A stretch of 64,000 nucleotides of DNA, taken from Pyrenophora tritici-repentis (Eukaryota; Ascomycota; Dothideomycetes; Pleosporales; Pleosporaceae). Positions 24,101 through 33,995 of the stretch are shown piece after piece. The notes beneath the pieces were generated by a model. That model searched no databases, was not told the origin of the DNA, and worked only from the letters and a program-made list of their open reading frames with translations. Location: the NCBI RefSeq assembly GCF_003171515.1, contig NC_089390.1, positions 6,448,001 through 6,512,000 of the forward strand. Direction: 5' to 3'. A program made the translations under genes and the position numbers. Positions within the stretch are counted from its first letter, which is position 1, and every line of letters starts with the position of its first letter.

Positions 24101-24585
24101 TCCTTATGCTCGTCAACGAGTCTATTGACGTCAACACCTTCACAATACAGGGCAACGTGATCCACTACAGCTCTACAAAATGCAAGCGCATCACACGGAG
24201 CGTACTGGCCTCAGAGATCTACGGCATGGTCAACGGCTTTGACATAGGCATTGCAGTTGCAACCACGCTGAGGATAGTTACAGAACGACTTAGACTACCT
24301 GCAATTCCCTTGGTTATTTGTACAGACTCGTACTCCTTGTACGAGTGCCTAGTAAAGCTTGGGACGACGAAGGAAAAGCGTCTCATGATCGACATCATGG
24401 CGCTGCGCCAATCATATGAGCGTCGCGAGATCACGGAGATCCGCTGGATCAATGGTGAAGACAATCCTGCAGACGCCTTCACCAAGGCATCGCCAAACCG
24501 CGCTCTTGAACGCTTTATTGACGGCAATAAGCTGACAGTCCGAGTAGAGGGATGGGTGCAGAGGCCGACAAGCTTTGATGGTTGA
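21076..24585 (+). CDS. pol: copia Pol polyprotein (PR-INT-RT-RH)
   Basis: The frame is open from 21076, but protein-like sequence starts after 21190 (KDFSVHLAEYEG); the earlier codons are the gag region read out of frame. Protease: LPDTGA at about residue 135. Integrase: zinc finger HRRFGH...CHHC, then a D,D,E core with the aspartates in LVDVMYL and HDAGTNF and the glutamate in PTEAHW, then a GPYKI C-terminal motif. A basic GRPPGSKNKRK segment (about 22905-22940) precedes the reverse transcriptase, whose catalytic motif reads MQTDD at 23599-23613 in place of the usual YVDD. RNase H has FVDGSF, SEIYGMV and CTDS. Domain order assigns it to Ty1/copia. The Pol frame itself has no internal stop. 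Confidence 0.93.
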   Translation: MLCLPEGRMLVYQPHRRRAQGCPYTVLLYAILYRYTAPKDFSVHLAEYEGIEHTSQYNQRGWREEEDCEDDDDDDVAEAYLEQQFFTEQCLADQAFLHHISGDDVYRQDAPSAPASQFLLEDRYTRSVYQGILPDTGAANVSTVGKEQYLALTREDPTVRMDTSTAGKASIKFGKGEATSSIGTAQVSTDIGTINFEVLDAPTPFLLCLADMDRLKVYFNNTTDELVQGDVHIPVIRKWGHPWFHLNKRERATVFLTETELRRLHRRFGHPAVTRLVKLLKDAGHNDFEERTLEEVTKFCHHCQLHSSAPRRFKFTLKDDHHFNYEILVDVMYLSNKPVLHVVDSSTAFQGARFLSAISAKETWQALRILWIDTYQGPPDIITHDAGTNFASTEFRAEAKIMGVTCKQIPTEAHWSIGKTERYHAPLRRAWDILYAELTDTMSDDAILQMAVKAVNDTAGPDGLVPTLLVFGAYPRMTAESPPSPSMVKRSEAIQKATKALRKITAEHQVADALNTRNGPATADMLALPLQSEVLVWRESDGWNGPYKIASTDGHNVTVDMVNGPTTFRSTVVKPYYRPDHLWSDPDAPHAPNEPHEPVAVPPAVQPRRRGRPPGSKNKRKAHAYITKKEQDDLELAIKLRNDGVITTSGAPFEASDDQEISDLVGRGVFKFEQYDERLHSKIRIFKSRLVREVKGKTTKPYEKSRLVIQGYQDHGKETILTQSPTIQRCSQRLIMSLAPEMVQRGMNIELRDITQAYPQAQTALKRTILAHLPTELVHRYPEGTLLHVIKPLYGIAEAGVHWWTTYHGHHCKELDMATSTYDPCLLITNRDDAGIFGIVGMQTDDTLMLGTPAFSSREEKKIQKAEFRSKPKARLTPEVQLDFNGCTLTMDASRVLTLRQKGQGGRIRLVDIRAPDRAQQYTEQRARGAYIASTCQPEASFDLSVAAQAQQPSDEDIKALNKRLKWQMENLDRGLRYVTVNLMEAKLMVFVDGSFANNKDLSSQLGFVLMLVNESIDVNTFTIQGNVIHYSSTKCKRITRSVLASEIYGMVNGFDIGIAVATTLRIVTERLRLPAIPLVICTDSYSLYECLVKLGTTKEKRLMIDIMALRQSYERREITEIRWINGEDNPADAFTKASPNRALERFIDGNKLTVRVEGWVQRPTSFDG

Positions 24586-24669
24586 TGCTACACACAGTTA
24601 CCATCAACACATACTGTCACTACCGATACAAGCAGAGTTACTAGCTACCCAGAAAGAAAAGACTTCCAG

Positions 24670-24857
24670 TGTCGGATCGTGAGTATCGGTAGAGACGTCG
24701 GCTGCTGGACACTTCGGCCCGACTTCGGCCCACCTTGCGCAGAGCTTAGGTATACCTTCGTAGCAGCTGTGTTCGTAATAAATCACCATCACCGAACAGA
24801 ATGCATTCCTAGTTATCGTTATTTCCTTTCAGCACTAGTGCTATAGACCTTCCAACA
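24670..24857 (+). repeat. right LTR, 188 bp
   Basis: This is the second copy of the 188-bp LTR, followed at once by the TTACT target copy. The internal region ends in a purine-rich stretch (about 24651-24663) followed by a short ttccag before the LTR, a plausible plus-strand primer. Confidence 0.95.
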
Positions 24858-24862
24858 TTACT
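24858..24862. repeat. right target-site duplication (TTACT)
   Basis: It matches 18835-18839. Confidence 0.9.
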
Positions 24863-25735
24863 ACTATCCCGAGGGCAACTTTGGCGGGGATCAGCTTCTA
24901 GATAGTTTGATTAGCCTTTCACTCGAACACGGGTTGCAGCCCAAAACATTTCATGTCCAAGCTGGTCGATCGACTCTATTCCCCCCTGCGTGCAAGTACA
25001 CTAGATAGCCTGGAGAGCTGTTTGTGAAAGCATAGGTTCATTGGTGAGATACGTTTTCAGAGTTACATCATCTTGAAAAGGGTGAACAGCCTCTTCCCTC
25101 TCCGTGATCATGAAGCAATTGTAAGGTTGAAAAGTACTTGTTGCGGGAGGTTCTTGGTACTGTGTTGTGGTTCGCAGTATATATATCATACCACACCATG
25201 ATCGCTTCAGATCATCGTATGCGACATAACGATGACTCTGAGACTCTCAACGTACTCAGTGCAAGGCCACTAAGGTTTAAAAATAGTAAGAACCGCCATT
25301 GGCTATATCATATCATGTTTACCGTGGATATGTGCTGAGTCAACTGAAGGAAACTTCTGGTGAGGGAAATGAGCGTTTACTTTGGGACTTGTATATATTA
25401 CTACAACGACGCTGCAGTAAAGCACTATGGATGATAGGAATCCAGGATGAAACGCCATTGCATAACATTCATCCAAAGCCCAATATTCCTGGCACCAGGA
25501 GACCCCTCGGTCAGCACACTCTCGCCCAGTATTCACTGAAATATCATAACACAACCAACAGTGACACTGAATAAGACAGAAACAAGAATGATTTCATTCG
25601 TAAGAGAAAACTCCGGTAATTCCCATTCAGTAGCTATACAACCATCAATACCATTCCTCCCACGAAGATCAGGCATTGTATATCATCCTATATCCCTTTC
25701 ATTCATTCCCACAGACAGACAGCTCCCCTTCACAT
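24858..25735. other. intergenic
   Basis: This is about 0.88 kb from the retrotransposon to the SMC3 stop. It is A+T-richer than the neighbouring genes and has only short frames. I see no further LTR fragment or gene. Confidence 0.5.
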
Positions 25736-28700
25736 CTAAGTTTTCTGCATTCCCTCCACAAACTTGAGTGCATCCTCCCTCTGCACAACATCAATACTAC
25801 TCGTCTTATTCGAGTAGCTGACTCCATAGCAGCGATCAGCCACATACACCATCTCAGGTCTAAAAGTTGTGCAGATGAACTGGCCACCACCGTCTTTGTT
25901 CTTGCCACCCTGGCCGCTGAGTTTCTCGAGCATCTGCGCGACAGCGGTACGGTACTGCGCATCGAGGTTGGCGTCGATTTCGTCGAAGAGGTAGAAAGGC
26001 GCGGGGTCGCATTTTTGAATAGCAAAGATGAGGGCGAGGGCGCAGAGAGACTTTTGGCCACCGGAGAGTTGGCCGATTTTTTGCTGCTCGTCGTGCTTGC
26101 TGTTGAAGGATACGGCGATGGAGACGCCCGTGTATTCTTCCACCTTGCTCTTCTTGCCTTGTGTCGCTTCTTCTTCTTCGTCCGAGGAGGCGTCGTCGCC
26201 ACCGCCGCGGCGGGCGTCGCGGTCGGACTTTCGGTTGATAATGAGACGGCCGCGACCGATGGGTACGAGTTGTTGGAAGACTTCGCCAAAGGCCGAGGCA
26301 ACTTGCTTGAAGGTACGGGCAATGGCTTCATCCTTGCGCTGGTCCAGCACGTCGATGAGGTTTTCGATCGACTTCCGCGAGGTATCTAGTTCGGCGCGGC
26401 GTTCGGTGAGGGTGCGGCGTTGGCGTGTAAAGTTTTCGTATTGTTCAAACGCCTTCTTGTTGACGTGGGCGAAGCTCTTGAGGGCTTGGTTGGCTTTGGT
26501 AAGCTCTTTGGTCACCTTTAGGTATGTCAGTATGCGCACTGTCATCATAACCATATGAAACTTACCTTTGTGGTGTCCCATTTGGTGTACTTTCGATCCA
26601 CGTCTTCTGGAAGAGTCCCCAGGTCTCGAATGTCTCGTTTTACCTCAGCCAGCCTATCGGTGAGACGACTGCGATCTGAGTCTTTCTTGGACATGGATTG
26701 CTCTTGCTTTGCCATCATCCTAGCGAGCTGCCGATTGGTAGCCTCCTTCTCGTTTCTTAAGTTTTCCAGCTCGCCCAACTGAGCCCGTATTTCTTCAATC
26801 TGAGCATCAGTCTCCTGGATCTGTAGGTCGAGATTTGTAATCGTCTGATTCACATCGTCTAGTGCGCGCTCATACTCGCGTAAACGCGCGGACTGGCTAG
26901 TCGAGCCACCCACACCCCCTTGTTGTGCCTGGATGTTATCGAGTTCTGGCTGTAGGTTCTCGTTGAGATCAAGCTCAGCCTCGACTTTGCGAGTTTCCAG
27001 GGCAGCTCGCTCCTCCTTTGCACGTGCAAATTGTCGCTTCAGATCTTGAACAGTGCTCCGCAATGTAGTGAGCATTTGCTCCTCGTCGTTCGATAGCGCT
27101 TTCTCGAACTTGGAAGCCACCTCCGCCTCCCAATCACTCTGCTGTGCCCCAAGCTGATTGATTGCCGACTGCAGTGTCGAAGCGGTCATTCGCTTCCTTG
27201 CAAGGCTCTCCTGAATTTCTCGGAGGGTCCTCTGCTTGAGCCGCAATTCTTCACGCATGGGTGCATAGCTGTTTTCTCCCTTGTCCTTCTCGTGCTCCCG
27301 CCTACGGACCTCACTTAGAGCTGCAGTGAGTTGCTGACGCTTCTGTTCAAGTTCTGTTGCAATTTCGCGCTTACGTTGCAGTAATTCGTCGTATTGCGTG
27401 CGTATTTCGGCGAGAGCTTGATAAGCCCTGATCTTGGACTTGGACGGATCGTGGTAACCTCCTCGGTACTGGCCCTTTCGCGAAGCATTATCTCCATCCA
27501 GAGTATACGCGCGAACGTTGTACTGCTTCGCGTTCTTCTTGCAAGCAGTCAAATCAGGGCAGACAACGATCTTACCGAAGACATGGCTGAAGGCATTTTC
27601 GAATCGTTGGTCATACCTCAATTTCGGCAACAGTGGTTGCATATCGCCCGTGGCAGGTAGATTCATATCATGTCCCCGAATACGATTGAGGGGAATAAAA
27701 GTGATACGTCCGCCCTTGTCTTTGATCAGTCTGTCGATGAGTTTACTGGACACTTCGTCGTTGTCTACGACCACGTTGAACAGAGCACCCTCAGCAGCAG
27801 CTTCTGTGACAGACCGATAGTCATTATTAACTTCCAGTAGGTCGGCGATAGTGCCATGAACTCCCTCCAGATCTCCTTCTTTCTGGTAGCGACGTAATGA
27901 CTCAAGTCCACGACTGGTGCCATGGTCGAGCAGCCGAGAAAATGTACTTTCCGCCTTTCGGAGCTCGGCTTGGGAGTTTGTAAGTTGAGTGTTGACCCTG
28001 TTTTCCTCGCGGTAGAGGTTTGTCTGCTCGTCATGTACAGCCTTGTAGGCGTCCTTGGCTTGCTCGACCTTGGCCGCGAGATTAACGCTGGCATCACCTT
28101 CACTCTCGATGGTTGATCTGAGATGGGCAATCTCACCCTCAATACGCTCGATGTCGCTTTCCAGTTGAGTGATCTCTTCGCTAGTCTGCATGAGAACAGC
28201 CTTGCGGCGGCTAAGGTCGTCATTTGCTTCCTCTATCTGGGCGCGCAATGCTTCGTCTCGCTGCCTTTTGGTGGTGTAGAAAGCAGTACGACCCTGCTTC
28301 TCCTCGAGCCGCTTCTGTTGGCCTTCAGCTTCTAACAATTGTGATCTGACGGCTTCCTCCTCCTCCTTCTTTGCGTTGTATTCGGGTAGCAGTTGCTTCA
28401 GCTCTGCCTCTCGTGCTCGTATCTGCTGCTGGAGCGACTTTATTTGTGTATCGCGCGTCTTCTTCGTTCGCTGGGCGACCGACTGGTTGTCCTGCAGCGC
28501 CTTGAGCTCGAGCTCGATCTTCGCCTTCTCCAGTGTTGCCGACTTGCGTTCCTGTTCCGACTGCACACGGTCCTCCCGGAGAACATCCAAGTCACCTCTC
28601 CGCTTATTGATATCCGTGTCGATCTGTGCAATTTCTGCCTCGGTCTGCACAAAGGCCGCCTCGTTGTTTTCCTTCATCTCACGGCCGTGACTCTCAAGCT

Positions 28701-29433
28701 GGTCGATATTCTCAATAGCGGCCTCGAGATCGGCCTCCTCGCGTGACTTCAATGTGTACATCAACGACCGGCGTTCCTTGTCGTTCCGGCTCCATGCCTC
28801 CAGCTCCTCCTTCTCGCCCTCCAATTCGTCCAAACGCTCGTTGATTGTGGTTACCACGCCGTCAATGTTGGCGCACTTGTTGTCGGTATCGGCGAGCAGC
28901 TTCAAACTATTTGCGCGGCGCTCTTCGTACACATTGGAACCGGATATCTCCTTCAGCAGCTTCAATCGCTCAGAGTCCTTCATGTTGGTAAGTGCCGTCA
29001 CACGACCTTGGGGTACAATGTAGTAGGGGTTTGATCGCGAGAAACCGGCAGATTCGAGGATCTGCATAACTTCGGATTTGGTAGCGTTCTTGCGGTTGAC
29101 TGAGTACTCGTCCTTCTTTGCGCCAATCGTCCGGCGCAAGTAGAATTCTGGCTTGCCCGTCTGGAAGCGGTCCTCTGTGTTGTCGAAGCACACCTCGACA
29201 TATGCTGACATGACAGCCGAGCCAGAACCCTCGTGTAGCAGGGCCTGCCGCTCTTCGCGGCCCAAGTTGTGGTAGTCATCGCCCAGTACGAAACGTACAG
29301 CGGCGAAGAAGTTACTCTTTCCGGAACCATTGCGACCGACGACTACATTGCAGTTGGGTGAGAAAGGCTCGATTTGCAACTGCTCCTTGTAGCTCTTGAA
29401 GCCCTGGATCGTGATCTGCTTGATGTATCCCAT
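25736..29433 (-). CDS. SMC3: cohesin subunit Smc3
   Basis: Smc3 is the ATPase subunit of cohesin that pairs with Smc1 and Scc1/Rad21 to hold sister chromatids. Exon 1 is 29433-26566 and exon 2 is 26515-25736, joined across a 50-bp intron after an AAG codon; the product is 1215 aa, normal for the family. The N-terminal head has Walker A GRNGSGKSNF (residues 32-41) and a KK pair at 104-105 in IGAKKDEY, the site acetylated by Eco1 in other eukaryotes. Long coiled coils flank a hinge at about residues 510-680. The C-terminal head carries the signature LSGGQKSL, and Walker B FYLFDEIDANLD. The start MGYIKQITIQGFKSYK is the conserved Smc3 start; the upstream in-frame codons are ignored. Confidence 0.97.
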
Positions 29434-32402
29434 CGCGGCGGTTTCGAGCGATTGTAGCGGGTAGGATTGACGGATTACTGTTTGCGGTCGCGCGTAGAAT
29501 GTGAATGCGATCGCGATAGTGCTTATCAGCACATGGCGGGGGGCTTGTGGTCGAAGGCGTAGATGGGGATGCGTCTACCCACTGGTTGCACCAACGACGC
29601 GGTGCGCGTCGCGCTTTCCCGCCAAGCCTGACGCTCAGACCAAGCCGCCTCTCCAACATGTCTACGTCGAATGCTGGGGCATGACGTCGCGAGCTATTCT
29701 TCTGCTTTACACCCGTACGATGTATCTCATCGTCCTAGTCACAGTTACGCTGACCCTCAATGCTATGTTTGCTCGTCTCTCCTTATCTTGCGCATCTGAG
29801 AGATGCATCTTCCAGTCATATATTGCATCTTCCATGTCAAAATATGGCTATAATGGCATTATTGTACTGCTGTTCTTCCAACGGAACAATGATGAGATAT
29901 CGGAGCACATGTCTTTACCTACCCCGCCACCCCAGCTCGGGTACCCGTTCCACAAACCAAGATATGATCAATGTCATGCAAATCACGTATCGAATATTTG
30001 CCTCGGCTTCGACTAAGATGCAGAAACGACAAAAGCCTCTGCGCGGGTGAAGAGAAACGAAATTGTGATATTGCGGATTCATGCGAAATGCTTCCTAAAC
30101 AGTTGGCGAGTGCAATGAGGCTCGTGTTCGCAAGACTCTGACTTGAAAAACTATGAGCTTCGCAGTGTGATGTTTGCATCATGACAATGCCCAGTCAAGC
30201 TTGGCTTCCCCAAAAACAATTGTCTAGAAGTTTACTTGGGCCAGGTTTCAATTCCTTAGCCCAGCCTGACTATTTCCCGTGTCGTATTCAGATGGTGTTT
30301 TCGGTTCGTGACATAGTTAAGCCGAACTAAAAGTACGCAAAGCACTTCTCGGTGTTTTCACCAACCCCGCTGATCAATCAATTCATTAGTCACGGATCTA
30401 GTTCTAGCCAATCCTCCACGAGAGACTGAAGCCCATGGCTGAAGCATGCATGTACCGGCAATTCGCAGACAGACACGGGCTGCGGTGTAGGAGTGGTAGC
30501 GATGCATACGAGGCAGTGCGCACCGTCTCGACCTGCACGTCGACGTTGGCAGCAAGTATGCAGCCGTAGTGAACAAAAGAAGTAAGGAGTGCAGTCCAAC
30601 CCTGGGCCCATAACTATGGGCTGGCTCGTACCGTGAAGATAGCAATACGGCAATGGTTTGGAAGGATTGTTCGCCACTTTGTGGAAATGTTCCCCGGGCA
30701 AGTAAGGGTAAGGACTTTCTTGGCGATGCGGCTGCTAGCCCTGCCAAAGTGCAGGTGCTCTCGCAGCAGCATAGCTAGGTGATGGCTTTGGGGTAAAATG
30801 GTAAGCCACAGTAAAAGTATGAAGGAGTCGCATAGTAATAAGTTAGTATATTCTCACGTTGCTTTTGCGTGGTTCTGGAGTAATGCTAAGTCATGTCCCC
30901 GCTTTTATTTTGTCGCAGGCTGCGCCATACGGTAGAAGTGAAGACTGCAATATGATGATTTTGGAAAAGAAGCTTTGGGTTCGGGTGATCAGCATCACGA
31001 CCAGCGCACTGTTAGGTGATAGGAGTGGGAGGGCGATTCGGGCCTCATTCCTTGACATGGGCGGCGGCCCAAGGTGCAACGACGCAAGCTAGCAAGGAAG
31101 CGGCAGATGAGAGTTGGGGGATTTTGATCGGATTTCTAAGCAGAAACATGGGATTCTTTCAACTTTCCGATGCGACCAGGTGATTTTCGGATCAGCCCCT
31201 CTCGATTTCAGCATTACCTAGGCCTGTCGTGGGGTCTCGTCCACATAGGCTAATATCTAGTGATCGACAAGCGCAATACCAATACCAGCATTTTCTGCGC
31301 TCTCCATGATAGTGGAGCATGATGGGCTTGCTGTTGGCGTGCGCTATTTGTGTGGCAGAAGCATCGGTTTTCGCAATGGGGTCAAGCGGATTGGAGGTCA
31401 TAGTCGCAGCACGGGCAAGTATAAGGTAAAGCTTGGATGGGGTTCAGGACGACAAGTGATGATGCGAGGCAATTGGATGGCGCCGATGGTATGGTAACAG
31501 CTGCCCTTGGGCGTCAACGACAACGGCCATCTGATGGGGCGCATGCGCATCGCATCTGTCGGGGGCATCTGTCACGGCGCTCCCGAGGTTCCTGTCGCCA
31601 TGGCTGTGAGGAATGTGACAGGGATGTGGGTGGTTAGGCATGGCGCCAACGGTGCCGCGGAGTAGCCACTCTAGTGCGTCATATTCACTGGGCGCAAATT
31701 ACGTCTAGTGTTCCCTTTTAGGGGATTACAGTTTGGCGTCTGTCACAGCAACCACAACGACATGTAGTCTTCGGAAGAAGGCTGGTCGCTGTTTAGGCCA
31801 GCTGCCAGGGCGGAGGTGGAGGCGACAGCTGGTGATGCGCAGGGTATTGTTTGGCCAGGCGCAGGATCAGAGAGCCGAGCAGGCTGCCGAGGAGGAGCAG
31901 CGACGGCGGCGGGTACCAAAGCGGGCTAGCCAAGTGTCGCAGCACGGTGCGTCATCAAGATCGTAAACTTGCAGGCAAACGATGGCGTTCGGCCATGGCT
32001 ACCTGGCCTGGAAGGTGATTGCAGCCCTCATCGCCGATGCAGCAGTCGCGCTACGTCACCCGGTGAACGGTCCGCCAACCAGACGTCGGCCCGCCCGAGT
32101 CAATCCCTGTCCACGTCCATTGCAATCGCTTTCCCAAGTTCCGCATGTTGCCCGAGGGCCCCAATGTTTGAATTCCCATGTTTAGCCCACCTTCCCTCTT
32201 ACCTGCTTTAAACCCCTCGCTCTTCTTTCTACACTCCGGAACTTTGCTCCGATCCGACGGACATCTGCTCCACCCTTGTCGCTCCCACACCCATATAACA
32301 AACTGCTTGCTCTCAGCCACCTCAGCTTCTCACACCACCTCTCCCCACCACATCAACCTCACTCGCCTTGCAATTGCTAAAAACAAGACCTGGTTGCCCA
32401 CC
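29434..32402. other. long gene-free stretch, divergent regulatory region of SMC3 and the bZIP gene
   Basis: This is almost 3 kb between two divergent starts. I found no domain-bearing frame. The last 250 bp before the bZIP ATG are strongly pyrimidine-rich (ctccc/cttct runs), typical of a highly expressed fungal promoter and leader. Short upstream ATGs occur, for example near 32164. An in-frame ATG at 32178 is open through to the bZIP start. Confidence 0.5.
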
Positions 32403-33389
32403 ATGACGGATATTCAGCACCATCCCTTGTTCGACTGGGCTGGCGAGGCCTTCACTGCTATGCAGCACCCCAGCATCAACCAGCTTCAGGACAAGTGGGC
32501 GGCGGCCTTGAGCAATCCGTCCTCTGGCTCAAACTCGCAGGCCTTTGCCATTCCGCCATCTCTTCTTACCAATGGCAGCATGGAGCGATTTGGCCAAGTC
32601 ACCCCGCCTGAAGAGTTGTCGCCACAACACCCTGTCCGCAACGACCGCGAAGCCTCGATCCCCGTTGACCAGCTCCGAAATGAGACATCACCCTGGTCCA
32701 AGCAAACCGCCTCTCCGCGCCAAGTGGCGGCGGCGCCTGAGGAGCCTTCCCCGAAGCGACAGCGCACTAGCCGCACCTCAACCAATCAGAGTTCCCTATC
32801 AAGTGTTGCCCTTTCACTACAAGAAGACAACGCTGACACCAACCCTCAGCCACCCAAGCGCAAGCGGGGTAGGCCCAAGTCGCAGCCTCAGATGGTTCAA
32901 GCATACACCGCTGACGGTTATCCCTTCCAAGTCTCATCCGCCCGCCAGACTCACCTCGAGAAGAACCGCGTCGCCGCCCACAAGTGCAGGCAGCGAAAGA
33001 AGGAGTACATCAACAGCCTTGAAGACCGCGCTCGCGAGTTCTCGTCCAAGAACAAGATGCTCAAGGAGAATGTTGCCGTCTTGCGTGAGGAAGTCCTCAG
33101 CCTCAAGAACGAAGTGCTGCTCCACGCCGGCTGTGGCTTCTGGGCCGTTGACGAATACCTGGCTCGTTGTGCGGGAAATCTTCTTGGCATGGAAGCTCCT
33201 CCACCGGGCATGCGTAACGCGTCATCGTCGCGCAACAACAGTATCAACCACAACACCCAATTCAACAACACCCAGCAGACACGCGAGCCTAGCATGGGTT
33301 CCCTGAGCTCTGCAGATGGCGACGACTTTGGAGGTCTAGAGCTTCTCAAGGACTTCACTGACGAAGACATGGACGACTTGGAGGCATAG
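32403..33389 (+). CDS. bZIP transcription factor (ATF/CREB-like) with AT-hook-like motif
   Basis: A single-exon 328-aa DNA-binding regulator. The basic region LEKNRVAAHKCRQRKKEY (about residues 185-202) contains the N-X2-A-A-X-K-C-R signature of the ATF/CREB type. A leucine zipper of about five heptads follows (LEDRAREFSSKNKMLKENV, then VLREEVLSLKNEVLLH), then a conserved-looking tail (CGFWAVDEYLARC). Just before the basic region is KRKRGRPKSQ, an AT-hook-like core. The N-terminal third is Ser/Pro-rich; the C-terminus is acidic (DDFGGLELLKDFTDEDMDDLEA), a likely activation segment. Start 32403 has a good context (ccaccATGA). An in-frame ATG at 32178 would add 75 residues that look like leader. 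The particular ATF subgroup cannot be settled by eye. Confidence 0.9.
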   Translation: MTDIQHHPLFDWAGEAFTAMQHPSINQLQDKWAAALSNPSSGSNSQAFAIPPSLLTNGSMERFGQVTPPEELSPQHPVRNDREASIPVDQLRNETSPWSKQTASPRQVAAAPEEPSPKRQRTSRTSTNQSSLSSVALSLQEDNADTNPQPPKRKRGRPKSQPQMVQAYTADGYPFQVSSARQTHLEKNRVAAHKCRQRKKEYINSLEDRAREFSSKNKMLKENVAVLREEVLSLKNEVLLHAGCGFWAVDEYLARCAGNLLGMEAPPPGMRNASSSRNNSINHNTQFNNTQQTREPSMGSLSSADGDDFGGLELLKDFTDEDMDDLEA

Positions 33390-33798
33390 GAAGCCAACTT
33401 GAACATCCTTGCGATCAAGGCTTTCCTATTATGATTCATACCACCGCTTTGGTTTTGACTAGGCCTTGATTAGGGTCAGATCAACTATGCGGTCGTTTGC
33501 TCCTTTTCTTCCAATGATTCTACGATACCCCGGGAGCTTTGCTGCACTTCGAGCTACCAAAAAACTTTTTTTTCCCCAATTTCTTCTCTTCCCTCTTGCT
33601 GCAATGACCGGTCTGGGCTGGTAATGTCCACCGCAGTGGCCACGACCTTGATGATTTGGCGTTTGAGCGACACCGTGGAACAGAAGTTCACGGTGATAAA
33701 AATGTACAGTTCAGGTACACGTATGCGATCCGAAAAAATGATTACAACATGCATGAGTTTTCAGATATTTCATCATATCAAACCAATAATTTTCAGAG
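33390..33798. other. intergenic
   Basis: This is the bZIP 3' flank up to the solo LTR. It includes a short A/T-rich run (33560-33576) and ends in the CAGAG target copy (33794-33798). I see no gene. Confidence 0.5.
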
Positions 33799-33995
33799 TG
33801 TCGGCATACACACGGTGTGTCGCCTAATAAGGCCCAATGTACCGCCTCGATCCTACTTCGGCCCAACTCGGACCCAACGCTATGTATACCTTCGTAGCCC
33901 CCACATTCGTAGAATCATCATACACCAGAATACCAATACACAAGATTACCTTAGCTACTGTTATTCACCGTACGATCGTACAAGGCCTTCCAACA
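33799..33995 (+). mobile_element. solo LTR, copia family related to the 18840 element
   Basis: The 197-bp unit starts TGTCGG and ends CCTTCCAACA, and is flanked on both sides by CAGAG (33794-33798 and 33996-34000). Inside it shares several blocks in the same order with the 188-bp LTR: ACTTCGGCCC, then GTATACCTTCGTAG, then TTCGTA followed by ATCA, and the terminal CCTTCCAACA. It differs clearly between these blocks, so it belongs to a related but distinct or older family. No internal region remains, as expected after LTR-LTR recombination. Confidence 0.88.

Larger units (their letters stand above)
18840..24857 (+). mobile_element. Ty1/copia LTR retrotransposon, 6018 bp
   Basis: A complete element: two 188-bp LTRs, a gag region, a long pol with domain order protease, integrase, reverse transcriptase, RNase H (the copia order), and a purine-rich tract before the right LTR. 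It is flanked by a 5-bp TTACT duplication. The LTRs look identical base for base when read side by side, which implies recent insertion. Two frame breaks interrupt the coding region (near 19580 and at the C run 21185-21189), so this copy may not act alone. It sits between a decayed transcription factor and the SMC3 3' side and does not interrupt a recognisable gene. Confidence 0.95.

Noticed and set aside
18835..24862. possible gypsy-type classification of the retrotransposon
   Set aside because: Integrase lies before reverse transcriptase, which is the copia order.
25699..26389. 210-codon minus and 237-codon plus frames over the SMC3 3' end
   Set aside because: Both are shadows of SMC3 exon 2, whose C-terminal ATPase motifs read clearly in the annotated frame.
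32545..33306. 253-codon alternative frame across the bZIP gene
   Set aside because: The bZIP basic region and zipper lie in the other frame. This is a shadow.
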